In this document: in pieces, positions 33,458-41,514 of the stretch
Layout: each line of letters opens with the position of its first letter
How positions within the stretch are numbered: position 1 is the stretch's first letter
Assembly: GCF_000308575.1 (NCBI RefSeq)
Contig: NZ_BAFZ01000068.1
Location: forward strand, 1-64,000
Source: Nocardia exalbida NBRC 100660
GTDB lineage: Bacteria; Actinomycetota; Actinomycetes; Mycobacteriales; Mycobacteriaceae
DNA: 64,000 bases
Direction of reading: 5' to 3'
Program-made: the position numbers and the translations under genes
Notes under the pieces: model-generated
The model's input: the letters and a program-made list of their open reading frames with translations, nothing else
Databases searched by the model: none
What the model was told of the DNA's origin: nothing

Positions 33458-34435
33458 TCATCGCGCCCCCAGGAATCCGGCTTCCTCGTAGGCGGCCAGC
33501 GCGGCGTTGGACCGCTCGCGCACCGCCGCGACCAGCTCCGGTGGCCCGAGGACGGTGACGCCCGCCCCGAAACCGAGCAGCAGGCGGGCCATCCAGTCCA
33601 GCGTGGCGAACCGCATGGTCGCCTCCAAGCTGCCGTCGGGATGCACCGCCAGCCGGTGCATCGGGTACTGATCGAGAACCCAGGCGTAGTCGGCGTGGAT
33701 TCGGAGACGCGCCAAGGGAACCGCCGGATCGTCCTGGAACAGGTCCAAGCCCGCCGTCGCCTCGGTGGCATGCTTCGGCGGCCGGGCGAGTTCGTCCAAC
33801 TCGGTCGCGGCCTCGATCCGGTCGAAGCGGAACAGCCGCACTCCCTCGGCCTGCCTGCACCAGGCTTGCAGATAGCTGTTGTCGTCCACGAGAACAATGC
33901 GAATCGGGTCGACGATGCGTTCGGACACCACGTCGCGGCTGGCGGAGTAGTACACCAGCCGCAGCGCCCGGCCGAGCGCCAGCGCCGAGCGCACGGCCGC
34001 CACCGTGGGCGCCTCCTGCGGCGGCGCCGGGAATCGCCCGTCGGCGTCGGTGGACGCGCCACCCGCGATCGCCGATTCGATCTTGGCGATGGCCGCGTGC
34101 GCCGCGGTGGGGTCCACCATGCCGGGCATGTCGACGATCGAGCGCAGCGCGACCAGCAGCGCGGTCGCTTCGGTGGAGGTCAGCCGCAACGGCCGGTCGA
34201 TCCCTGCGGAGAAGGTGACCTCGATGCTCTCCTCGGAGAACGACAGGTCGATCAGGTCGCCCGGACCGTACCCGGGTAGGCCGCACATCCAGAGCTGATT
34301 GAGGTCGCTCATCAATTGCTTGGTGGTGACGCCCAAGTCGGCGGCGGCCTCGGCGGCGCTGATGCCGGGGTGCGCGATGAAGTACGGGATCATGTTCAGC
34401 AGCCGGGAAAGCCGCACCGAGAGCCGCGAGCTCAT
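33458..34435 (-). CDS. pafC: WYL-domain transcriptional regulator PafC
   Basis: A 325-residue partner of PafB. An N-terminal winged helix (SRLLNMIPYFIAHPGISAAE, then AAADLGVTTKQLMSDLNQLW) is followed by a middle segment, a WYL domain (RALRLVYYSASRDVVSERIV, QAWCRQAEGVRLFRFDRIEA) and the WYL C-terminal extension. In mycobacteria PafBC binds single-stranded DNA through its WYL domains and activates most DNA-damage genes independently of LexA. The start overlaps the pafB stop by four bases (ATGA), so the two are translationally coupled and probably made in equal amount. Confidence 0.95.
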   Translation of the reverse strand: MSSRLSVRLSRLLNMIPYFIAHPGISAAEAAADLGVTTKQLMSDLNQLWMCGLPGYGPGDLIDLSFSEESIEVTFSAGIDRPLRLTSTEATALLVALRSIVDMPGMVDPTAAHAAIAKIESAIAGGASTDADGRFPAPPQEAPTVAAVRSALALGRALRLVYYSASRDVVSERIVDPIRIVLVDDNSYLQAWCRQAEGVRLFRFDRIEAATELDELARPPKHATEATAGLDLFQDDPAVPLARLRIHADYAWVLDQYPMHRLAVHPDGSLEATMRFATLDWMARLLLGFGAGVTVLGPPELVAAVRERSNAALAAYEEAGFLGAR

Positions 34436-35427
34436 GCCCGCACCTCCGTCCGGTCGAACACCGAACGCAACCGCGCGATGACATCGGCGCGGAGCGACTC
34501 GGGAGCCAGCACCACCGCGTCCGGGCCGAGGCCGGTGATGAGCCGGGCCAGCCAGTCGCGCGATCGCACCGGCAGCTCCACCACCGAACCCGCGCGGCCG
34601 CCCACGGTGCGCTCGCCGACGACCTGCCCGATCCTGCGCAGCTCACGTCCCCGGCCCTCGGCGACCCATACCGTGGCCGAGCCGCTGACCGGCGAGGTGC
34701 TGGTGACCTGGTCGACGATGGCACGCAGATCCACGCCCGCGGGCTTGCGGACCACATTGCGCGCGCCGTACGCGGTCACCTCGTCGCCGATGCGCGACAG
34801 CCGGAAGCTGCGCACCGCGTCCCGGTCGCGATCGTGCCCGACCAAGTACCAGCGGCCGCGATGGGTGACGACACCCCACGGCTCCACATCGCGCATCAGA
34901 AAGGGGGCGTTGATCGCGCCGCGGTGCTCGAACCGCACCGCCTGACCGGCATCGATCGCGGCCAAAAGCTTCCCGAGCACCGGTTCCGAGCCTCGGGTGC
35001 GAGCGGGGACGGCGGGCACCGAGGCCACCGCGACGTCGGTCTCCACGTGAATGCCCGCGGCGCGCAGCTTGAGCAGCGCGCCCTCCGCGGCGGCGGCCAG
35101 CTCGGGCGATTCCCACATCTGCACGGCCACCGCGACCGCGGCGGCCTCCTGGTCGGTCAGGTCGATGTCGGGCAGCTCGTAGGCGTCGCGGTTGATCCGG
35201 TAGCCCTCGATCGTCGAGTACCGGCTCACCGGGCCGACTTCCAACGGGATGCCCAGATCGCGCAGTTCGTTCTTGTCCCGCTCGAACATCCGGCTGAACG
35301 CTTCGTCACTGGCGGAGTCCTCGTAACCGGCCACACTGTCCCGGATCCGCTCAGCGGTCAGGAACTGCCGGGTCGACAGCAGCGCGATGACCAGATTCAT
35401 CAGCCGCTCGACCTTGGATATCGCCAC
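34432..35427 (-). CDS. pafB: WYL-domain transcriptional regulator PafB
   Basis: A 331-residue regulator. The N terminus is VAISKVERLMNLVIALLSTR with a winged helix (TAERIRDSVAGYEDSASDEA, then FSRMFERDKNELRDLGIPLE) almost as in mycobacterial PafB. The WYL domain contains VVTHRGRWYLVGHDRDRDAV and RSFRLSRIGDEVTAYG. GTG 35427 is used because it begins at the conserved ATSKVERL-type start; the longer open frame is not conserved. With PafC it should activate DNA-damage repair genes. It lies 118 bases after the thiamine-binding protein gene and may have its own promoter there. Confidence 0.95.
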   Translation of the reverse strand: MAISKVERLMNLVIALLSTRQFLTAERIRDSVAGYEDSASDEAFSRMFERDKNELRDLGIPLEVGPVSRYSTIEGYRINRDAYELPDIDLTDQEAAAVAVAVQMWESPELAAAAEGALLKLRAAGIHVETDVAVASVPAVPARTRGSEPVLGKLLAAIDAGQAVRFEHRGAINAPFLMRDVEPWGVVTHRGRWYLVGHDRDRDAVRSFRLSRIGDEVTAYGARNVVRKPAGVDLRAIVDQVTSTSPVSGSATVWVAEGRGRELRRIGQVVGERTVGGRAGSVVELPVRSRDWLARLITGLGPDAVVLAPESLRADVIARLRSVFDRTEVRA

Positions 35428-35545
35428 CCGATAGAGGGTAATCTGCGCACCCGCGAGACCGCGCGGCGGCGCGCGATTCGGCGTCGTTTCGGCCGCGACA
35501 TCGATAGTTCCCAGCGCCAGGACGGCGGGCCGGGCGAAACCGCCG

Positions 35546-35842
35546 TCAGCCCTCGGCCAGGTATCGCTCGACCTTCTCCACCTTGGCGGTGATCGCATCG
35601 GTCACGCCGGGCCGGATATCGGCCTTCAGCACCAGACTGCACCGTGGGGCTACCGCGAGGATGGCATCGGTCGCATGTTTCACCACGGCCATCACCTCGT
35701 CCCACTCGCCCTCGACGGTGGTGAACATGGCATCGGTGTGGTTGGGCAGTCCGCTGGCGCGCACCACGCGGACCGCTTCGGCGACCGCGCGCCCGACGTC
35801 GACGCCGGTCCCGAGCGGTGTGACGGAGAAGGCGATGATCAT
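35546..35842 (-). CDS. MTH1187 family thiamine-binding protein
   Basis: A 98-residue ferredoxin-like-fold protein of the MTH1187/YkoF-related family (formerly DUF77), members of which bind thiamine and form tetramers. MIIAFSVTPLGTGVDVGRAV, RASGLPNHTDAMFTTVEGEW and EVMAVVKHATDAI are characteristic. The role in this organism is not known. It starts 21 bases after the pafA stop on the same strand and lies between pafA and pafB, an inserted position compared with the adjacent pafA-pafB-pafC order of M. tuberculosis. Confidence 0.88.
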   Translation of the reverse strand: MIIAFSVTPLGTGVDVGRAVAEAVRVVRASGLPNHTDAMFTTVEGEWDEVMAVVKHATDAILAVAPRCSLVLKADIRPGVTDAITAKVEKVERYLAEG

Positions 35843-35863
35843 GTCTCGATCATGCCCGCCCGG

Positions 35864-37222
35864 TCACATGGACGCGATCAGGCGATCGACGCGCTCGTCC
35901 ACCGAGCGGAACGGGTCCTTGCACAGCACGGTGCGCTGCGCCTGGTCGTTCAGCTTGAGGTGCACCCAGTCGACGGTGAAGTCGCGGCCCGCCTCCTGCG
36001 CGGCGGTGATGAAGTCACCGCGCAACTTGGCCCTGGTGGTCTGCGGCGGAGTGTCCACCGCCGCGTCCACGGCCTCGTCCTCGGTGACGCGCTTGGCCAG
36101 ACCCTTGCGCTGCAGCAGGTCGAAGACGCCGCGCCCGCGCTTGATGTCGTGGTAGGCCAGATCCAGCTGGGCGATCTTGGGATCGGACAGCTCCATGCCG
36201 TACCGGTCCTGGTAGCGCTGGAACAACTTGCGCTTGATCACCCAATCGATCTCGGTGTCCACCTTCGCGAAGTCCTGCGCTTCGACCGCGTCCAGGGTGC
36301 GGCCCCACAGGTCGACCACCTGGTCGATCTGGGGATCGCGGTCCCGATTGCGCAGATGCTCCACGGCGCGGGCGTAGTACTCGCGCTGGATGTCCAGGGC
36401 GCTGGCCTGCCGTCCACCGGCCAGGCGCACCGGACGGCGACCGGTCAGGTCGTGGCTGACCTCGCGGATCGCACGGATCGGGTTGTCCAGGGCGAAGTCG
36501 CGGAACGAGACGCCCGCCTCGATCATCTCCAGCACCAGGGCGGCCGTGCCGACCTTGAGCATGGTGGTGGTCTCGGACATGTTGGAGTCGCCCACGATCA
36601 CGTGCAGGCGGCGGTACTTCTCCGCGTCGGCATGCGGCTCGTCGCGTGTGTTGATGATCGGCCGTGAGCGGGTGGTCGCCGAGGAGACACCCTCCCAGAT
36701 GTGCTCGGCGCGCTGCGACAGGCAGAACGTGGCCGCCTTCGGCGTCTGCAGCACCTTGCCCGCGCCACAGATCAGCTGGCGGGTGACCAGGAACGGCAGC
36801 AGCACGTCCGAGATCCGGGAGAACTCGCCCGCGCGAACCACCAGGAAGTTCTCGTGGCAGCCGTAGGAGTTGCCCGCGGAGTCGGTGTTGTTCTTGAACA
36901 AGTAGATGTCGCCGCCGATGCCTTCTTCGGCCAGACGCTGCTCGGCATCGATCAGCAACTCTTCGAGGACCCGCTCGCCCGCACGGTCGTGGGTCACCAG
37001 TTGCGCCAGGTTGTCGCACTCCGCGGTCGCGTACTCCGGGTGGGACCCGACATCGAGGTAGAGCCGAGCACCGTTGCGGAGGAACACGTTCGAGCTACGG
37101 CCCCAGGACACCACCCGGCGGAACAGATACCGGGCCACCTCGTCGGGGGACAGTCGACGGTGACCGTGGAAGGTGCATGTCACACCGAACTCGGTCTCGA
37201 TCCCCATAATTCGTCGCTGCAC
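35864..37222 (-). CDS. pafA: Pup ligase PafA
   Basis: A 452-residue glutamine-synthetase-fold ligase that joins the C-terminal Glu of deamidated Pup to lysines of target proteins using ATP. The start MQRRIMGIETEFGVTCTFHG and the segment GARLYLDVGSHPEYATAECD are nearly identical to mycobacterial PafA; Asp57 is the catalytic base. FKNNTDSAGNSYGCHENFLV and RPIINTRDEPHADAEKYRRL are also intact. GTG 37222 gives the exact mycobacterial length; the open extension to 37282 is not conserved. pafA lies directly downstream of prcA but behind a strong terminator, so it probably has its own promoter in 37223-37385. Confidence 0.97.
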   Translation of the reverse strand: MQRRIMGIETEFGVTCTFHGHRRLSPDEVARYLFRRVVSWGRSSNVFLRNGARLYLDVGSHPEYATAECDNLAQLVTHDRAGERVLEELLIDAEQRLAEEGIGGDIYLFKNNTDSAGNSYGCHENFLVVRAGEFSRISDVLLPFLVTRQLICGAGKVLQTPKAATFCLSQRAEHIWEGVSSATTRSRPIINTRDEPHADAEKYRRLHVIVGDSNMSETTTMLKVGTAALVLEMIEAGVSFRDFALDNPIRAIREVSHDLTGRRPVRLAGGRQASALDIQREYYARAVEHLRNRDRDPQIDQVVDLWGRTLDAVEAQDFAKVDTEIDWVIKRKLFQRYQDRYGMELSDPKIAQLDLAYHDIKRGRGVFDLLQRKGLAKRVTEDEAVDAAVDTPPQTTRAKLRGDFITAAQEAGRDFTVDWVHLKLNDQAQRTVLCKDPFRSVDERVDRLIASM

Positions 37223-37385
37223 ACCATCGACAGTACAGCCATGTGCGGGACTTGCGGGGGGCACCGAACAACCCGTATGCATACGTCTTCACAACGATTT
37301 GGCCCGCTTTGCCGGAATTTGCCCGGATGAAACGCCGCTTCGACCGAAGGATGCCCACCTCGGCACCGGCTGCGGACATGCCGAC

Positions 37386-37419
37386 GCGGCCCGCGAACGA
37401 GGTGTCGTTCGCGGGCCGC
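37386..37419 (-). terminator. Strong terminator after prcA
   Basis: Perfect 15-base arms, GCGGCCCGCGAACGA and TCGTTCGCGGGCCGC, enclose a four-base loop, 22 bases after the prcA stop. It separates the pup-prcB-prcA transcript from pafA. Confidence 0.85.
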
Positions 37420-37441
37420 CGAGCTCGTCGGCCCGGGCGGA

Positions 37442-38218
37442 TCACTCCGCCGGCGGGGTGTCCTTCGCCGGGGGCTCCGCTTCCTTCTCGGACGCATCGG
37501 GTGCCTCCGCCGGGCTGAGCAGCCGCTCCAGCGCGGCATCCGCGACCCGCCGGAACGCCCGGCGCGGACGCGCCTGCTCCAGGGTCGCGACCTCGAGCGT
37601 GTTCACGCCCAGGACCCGCTTCTCCTTCTCCGTGCCCTCCGGCACGCCCGCCTGCAGCGCGCGCACCGCGACGCCGACCGCGGAGGCCAGGTCCAGACCC
37701 GGCTGGTAGGACGACTTCAAGGCGGTGACGATCGGCTCGGTCGTGCCGCCCATCACCACGAACTCCCGCTCGTCCACGATCGACCCGTCGAAGGTGATCC
37801 GGTACAGCACCGACTGCGGCGCCTGCTCCGGATACCCCACCTCCGCCACACAGATCTCCACCTCGTAAGGCTTGAGCTGATCGGTGAAGATGGATCCGAG
37901 GGCCTGCGCGTAGGCATTGGCCAGCGCACGACCGGTGACATCGCGGCGATCGTACTGATACCCGCGGATATCGGCCTGCAGGATGCCTCCCCTGCGCAGA
38001 TTCTCGAACTCGTTGTACTTGCCGACCGCGGCGAACCCGATGCGGTCGTACAGCTCACTCACCTTGTGCAGCGTCGTGGACGGATTCTCCGCGACGAACA
38101 GCACACCCTTCTCATATGTCAGCACCACCACGCTGCGCCCCCGACCGATGCCCTTGCGGGCCAGTTCGGTCTTGTCGCGCATGATCTGCTCGGCCGACGC
38201 GTAGTACGGCAACGTCAT
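37442..38218 (-). CDS. prcA: Proteasome alpha subunit PrcA
   Basis: A 258-residue alpha subunit; seven form each outer ring and gate of the 20S core. The N terminus MTLPYYASAEQIMRDKTELA with ARKGIGRGRSVVVLTYEKGV is typical of actinobacterial PrcA, and KVSELYDRIGFAAVGKYNEF and AYAQALGSIFTDQLKPYEVE are conserved. No catalytic threonine is expected. The tail after about residue 225 is acidic and Pro/Glu/Ala-rich. The start lies two bases after the prcB stop, so the subunits are made together. A strong hairpin terminator follows. Confidence 0.97.
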   Translation of the reverse strand: MTLPYYASAEQIMRDKTELARKGIGRGRSVVVLTYEKGVLFVAENPSTTLHKVSELYDRIGFAAVGKYNEFENLRRGGILQADIRGYQYDRRDVTGRALANAYAQALGSIFTDQLKPYEVEICVAEVGYPEQAPQSVLYRITFDGSIVDEREFVVMGGTTEPIVTALKSSYQPGLDLASAVGVAVRALQAGVPEGTEKEKRVLGVNTLEVATLEQARPRRAFRRVADAALERLLSPAEAPDASEKEAEPPAKDTPPAE

Positions 38219-38220
38219 GC

Positions 38221-39075
38221 TCAGGCGGTCCCTTCTTCGGCAGCCTCACGGTCGGCGACGATTCCGCGAGTGATCTCCGCGAGCCGCGACTCGGTCACCT
38301 CGACCGCACCCTCCTCATCGATCACGATCGCCGTCGGGAAGATGCCGCGCACCAGATCCGGGCCACCCGTCGCGGTGTCGTCGTCGGCCGCGTCGTACAA
38401 CGACTCGACGGCGATGCGCAGCGCGCGATCCTGATCGATTCCCTTGGCGTACAACTTCTTCAGCGCGGACTTCGCGAACACCGAGCCGGAACCGACCGCG
38501 GCGTACCCGAAACGCTCCTCGCTGCGTCCACCCACCACATCGAACGACACGATGCGACCCGCCTTGTCCGGGTCGGTGGCGCCCAGGTCGTAACCGACCA
38601 GCATCGGCACCACCGCCAGACCCTGCAGGGCCGCGGGCAAATTCTCGCGCACCATCTTCGACAGCTTGTTCGCCTTGCCGTCGAAGGTCAGCGGCACGCC
38701 CTCGAGCTTCTCGTAGTGCTCCAGCTCCACCGCGAAGATCCGCACCATCTCCACCGCCATGCCCGCGGTGCCCGCGATGCCCGCGGCGGAATAGCTGTCG
38801 GTGATGTAGACCTTTTCAATGTCTCGGCTGGCCAGCAGGTTCCCCTGCGTCGCTCGCCGGTCACCGGCGATCAGCACACCGCCGCTATAACTCACCGCGA
38901 CGATGGTGGTGCCGTGCGGGGCTATCTCCTTCGCGGAAGTGCCGCCGGATAATCCGGCGGCACCCTGTCCGAACCTGGTGGCAGGCAACAGGTCCGGAGC
39001 ATGCATACGGAGATAGTCGGAGAAAGAAGAGAGGGCGTACCCCAGGTGGAGACGCGAGGGGTCACCGACTGTCAC
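38221..39075 (-). CDS. prcB: Proteasome beta subunit PrcB
   Basis: A 284-residue precursor of the catalytic beta subunit. The propeptide is residues 1-55, ending in EIAPHG, and self-cleavage should expose Thr56 (TTIVAVSYSGG) as the nucleophile. GVLIAGDRRATQGNLLASRD includes the conserved Asp, Arg and the catalytic-site Lys is expected within the following strand. AAGIAGTAGMAVEMVRIFAV and VSFDVVGGRSEERFGYAAVG are typical. The GTG start overlaps the pup stop by four bases, the classic coupling of this operon. Confidence 0.97.
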   Translation of the reverse strand: MTVGDPSRLHLGYALSSFSDYLRMHAPDLLPATRFGQGAAGLSGGTSAKEIAPHGTTIVAVSYSGGVLIAGDRRATQGNLLASRDIEKVYITDSYSAAGIAGTAGMAVEMVRIFAVELEHYEKLEGVPLTFDGKANKLSKMVRENLPAALQGLAVVPMLVGYDLGATDPDKAGRIVSFDVVGGRSEERFGYAAVGSGSVFAKSALKKLYAKGIDQDRALRIAVESLYDAADDDTATGGPDLVRGIFPTAIVIDEEGAVEVTESRLAEITRGIVADREAAEEGTA

Positions 39076-39266
39076 TGGCCGCCTTTCTGCACGTACGCGC
39101 GGACGAAGTCCTCGGCGTTCTCCTCCAGCACGTCATCGATCTCGTCGAGCAGGTCGTCGGTTTCCTCCGCCAGCTTCTCGCGGCGCTCCTGACCGGCGGC
39201 ATCCACACCGTCCGGGCCCTCGTCCTCGTCGCCGCCCCCGGCGCGCTTGGTCTGCTCTTGTGCCAT
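39072..39266 (-). CDS. pup: Prokaryotic ubiquitin-like protein Pup
   Basis: A 64-residue, highly charged, mostly disordered protein that is ligated to target lysines to mark them for the proteasome. The C terminus YVQKGGQ ends in Gln, so Dop must deamidate it before PafA can use it. The helix that contacts Mpa/ARC and PafA is within EETDDLLDEIDDVLEENAED. The ATG follows GAGGAGGTCGGCTGCC. It is first in the pup-prcB-prcA operon. A repeat-bearing gap of 627 bases separates it from dop, unlike the tight dop-pup order in mycobacteria. Confidence 0.97.
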   Translation of the reverse strand: MAQEQTKRAGGGDEDEGPDGVDAAGQERREKLAEETDDLLDEIDDVLEENAEDFVRAYVQKGGQ

Positions 39267-39418
39267 GGCAGCCGACCTCCTCTGTCCTCACCATGACCGG
39301 GACCCATCGTGAGCACGATCCCGATCATGAGCATTGTCCGTGCTCGTTCCTCAACACTACCTACCAGCACCGACAGTGTGCCTATTTTGCTGCCTCATCG
39401 GCCGCGCGGGCGCGGCGT

Positions 39419-39546
39419 GTTCGCGGCCCCCTTGTGGCTCGCGTCCGAGCGACCACCGCTTGCTCCTTCGTCGCCTACGCGGCGGCCACTCGGACGCGAG
39501 CCGGGCCGCGAACGGAACATGCTCGGTCTCGCTTCGCTCGAAACCT
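39419..39546 (-). repeat. 128-bp hairpin repeat, copy B (inverted relative to copy A)
   Basis: This is the reverse complement of the element at 26924-27051. The 29 bases at 39518-39546 match 26924-26952 exactly when inverted. The hairpin is 39419-39513: GTTCGCGGCCC pairs with GGGCCGCGAAC and GGCTCGCGTCCGAG pairs with CTCGGACGCGAGCC. Relative to copy A, ATCC/GGAT has become GTCC/GGAC, a paired change that keeps the stem. The element lies between dop and pup. Confidence 0.85.
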
Positions 39547-39850
39547 GGGGCTGAGCTGGTGTGGTGGCGTCGGGCAGTAGCGAATCGGTCGGCCATCGAA
39601 TCTCAGCGCGACGGCGTCGAACCTGCCGGACCGCGACCGCAACTTCACGCCGACCGGCGTACAGGCCGAGCACCTGTGTCTCGCAGCCCCTGCTGGTGCG
39701 CGGGCAACACGTTCGCCGAAGATTCGCGAGCGGGTACCCAGTGGCGCGACCGCCCGACGCGGGGCCCGCGGTCGAGTACGCGCCTCGGTCTACGCCTTCG
39801 GCAGCATCGCCGATGTCCGGAGCGTCCGCGGCGTCGCCGAACACGTGTAG

Positions 39851-39876
39851 CCCGGCCGACCCGTGCGAGGGCCGGG
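39851..39876 (-). terminator. Hairpin after dop
   Basis: CCCGGCC and GGCCGGG form a seven-base stem with a 12-base loop, 18 bases beyond the dop stop on the minus strand. It is a plausible terminator for dop. Confidence 0.5.
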
Positions 39877-39893
39877 ACACGCGCTGCCGAAGA

Positions 39894-41393
39894 CTACGTC
39901 GTGAGCTGTTCGACCAGGTCGGCGGCGGTGGTCACGCCGTCGAGGAGCTTGCCGACGTGGGCCTTGGTGCCGCGGCGGGGTTCCAGGGTGGGGATGCGGA
40001 CCAGGGAGTCGCCGCCCAGGTCGAAGATCACCGAGTCCCAGCTGGCCGCCGCGATGTCGGCGCCGAAGCGGCGCAGGCATTCGCCGCGGAAGTAGGCGCG
40101 GGTGTCGGTGGGCGGGTTGGTCATGGCGTCGAGGACCTGTTGCTCGTTGATCAGGCGCTTCATCGAGCCGCGGGCGACCAGACGGTTGTAGAGGCCCTTG
40201 TCCAGGCGCACGTCGGAGTACTGCAGGTCCATCAGGTGCAGCTTGGGGGCCGCCCAGCCGAGGCCCTCCCGGCTGCGCATGCCCTCGAGCAGGCGCAGCT
40301 TGGCGGGCCAGTCGAGCAGGTTGGCGCACTCCATCGGATCGCGTTCGAGCAGGTCGAGCACCATCGCCCAGTTCTCGATGATGTCCTGGACGCGCTTGTC
40401 GTCGTTGCCGGTGCGGTCGACGAATTTCACCACCCGGTCCAGGTAGACGCGCTGCAACGCGAGGCCGGTCAGCTCGCGGCCGTCGGCGAGCGCGACGGTC
40501 GCCCGCAGCGTGGGGTCGTGACTGATCGTGTGCACCGCGGTGACCGGGCGCGCCAATTGCAGGTCCGACAGGTCCTCGCCCGCCTCGATCAGGTCGAGGA
40601 CCAGGGCGGTGGTGCCGACCTTGAGGTAGGTCGACATCTCGGCCAGGTTGGCGTCCCCGATGATGACGTGCAGCCTGCGGTACTTGTCGGCGTCGGCGTG
40701 CGGTTCGTCGCGGGTGTTGATGATGCCCCGCTTGAGCGTGGTCTCCAGGCCGACCTCGACCTCGATGTAGTCCGAGCGCTGGGACAGCTGGAAGCCCGCG
40801 TGGTCGCCGGATTGGCCGATGCCGACCCGGCCGGAGCCGCACACCACCTGCCGGGACACGAAGAACGGGGTGAGCCCGACGATGATCTGGTTGAACGGGG
40901 TGTCCCGGCTCATCAGGTAGTTCTCGTGGGTGCCGTAGGAGGCGCCCTTGCCGTCGACGTTGTTCTTGTACAGCTGCAGCCGCGGGGCTCCCGGCACGCT
41001 CGAGGCGTGCCGCGCGGCGGCCTCCATCACCCGCTCGCCCGCCTTGTCCCAGATCACCGCGTCCAGCGGGTCGGTGACCTCGGGCGCGGAGTATTCCGGG
41101 TGGGCGTGGTCGACGTAGAGCCGGGCGCCGTTGGTGAGGATCATGTTGGCGGCACCCACCTCGTCGGCGTCGATCACCGGCGCGGGCCCGTTCATCCGGC
41201 TCAGGTCGAATCCGCGCGCGTCGCGCAGCGGCGACTCCACCTCGTAGTCCCAGCGGGTGCGCTTCGCGCGCGGCACGCCCTCCGCCGCGGCATAGGCCAA
41301 GACCGCCTGGGTCGAGGTGAGGATCGGGTTGGCCGACGGCTCGGTCGGGGTCGAGATGCCGTATTCGACCTCTATTCCGATGATGCGCTGCAT
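39894..41393 (-). CDS. dop: Pup deamidase/depupylase Dop
   Basis: A 499-residue relative of PafA that converts the C-terminal Gln of Pup to Glu and also removes Pup from proteins. MQRIIGIEVEYGISTPTEPS is the normal start and Asp95, in GARLYVDHAHPEYSAPE, is the catalytic residue. The Dop-loop region between residues 37 and 80, absent from PafA, is present. KNNVDGKGASYGTHENYLMS and GIINTRDEPHADADKYRRLH are conserved. The ATG at 41393 gives family length; the open extension to 41654 crosses the divergent promoter. The proteasomal ATPase gene (mpa/arc), next to dop in mycobacteria, is not in this window. Confidence 0.97.
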   Translation of the reverse strand: MQRIIGIEVEYGISTPTEPSANPILTSTQAVLAYAAAEGVPRAKRTRWDYEVESPLRDARGFDLSRMNGPAPVIDADEVGAANMILTNGARLYVDHAHPEYSAPEVTDPLDAVIWDKAGERVMEAAARHASSVPGAPRLQLYKNNVDGKGASYGTHENYLMSRDTPFNQIIVGLTPFFVSRQVVCGSGRVGIGQSGDHAGFQLSQRSDYIEVEVGLETTLKRGIINTRDEPHADADKYRRLHVIIGDANLAEMSTYLKVGTTALVLDLIEAGEDLSDLQLARPVTAVHTISHDPTLRATVALADGRELTGLALQRVYLDRVVKFVDRTGNDDKRVQDIIENWAMVLDLLERDPMECANLLDWPAKLRLLEGMRSREGLGWAAPKLHLMDLQYSDVRLDKGLYNRLVARGSMKRLINEQQVLDAMTNPPTDTRAYFRGECLRRFGADIAAASWDSVIFDLGGDSLVRIPTLEPRRGTKAHVGKLLDGVTTAADLVEQLTT

Positions 41394-41514
41394 GCTGTCG
41401 AGCCTATGCGACGCACGCGGCGCAACCGGTCGCGACCGGCGGAGTCCAATGTCATACCGCAGGTGGTACTTCCGGAGGACTCGTCGCGGCGCAGGTCGGC
41501 GCGATAGTCGGGAC

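Larger units (their letters stand above)
39267..39893. other. Insertion-like gap between dop and pup
   Basis: These 627 bases contain no supported gene. They hold the pup promoter region (right-hand promoter for leftward transcription, about 39267-39400), the inverted hairpin repeat copy B (39419-39546) and a short hairpin near the dop stop (39851-39876). The stretch 39547-39850 shows no recognisable signal. Confidence 0.6.

Noticed and set aside
39395..39880. Minus-strand gene between dop and pup
   Set aside because: The frame runs through the hairpin repeat and has no recognisable domain or ribosome site.
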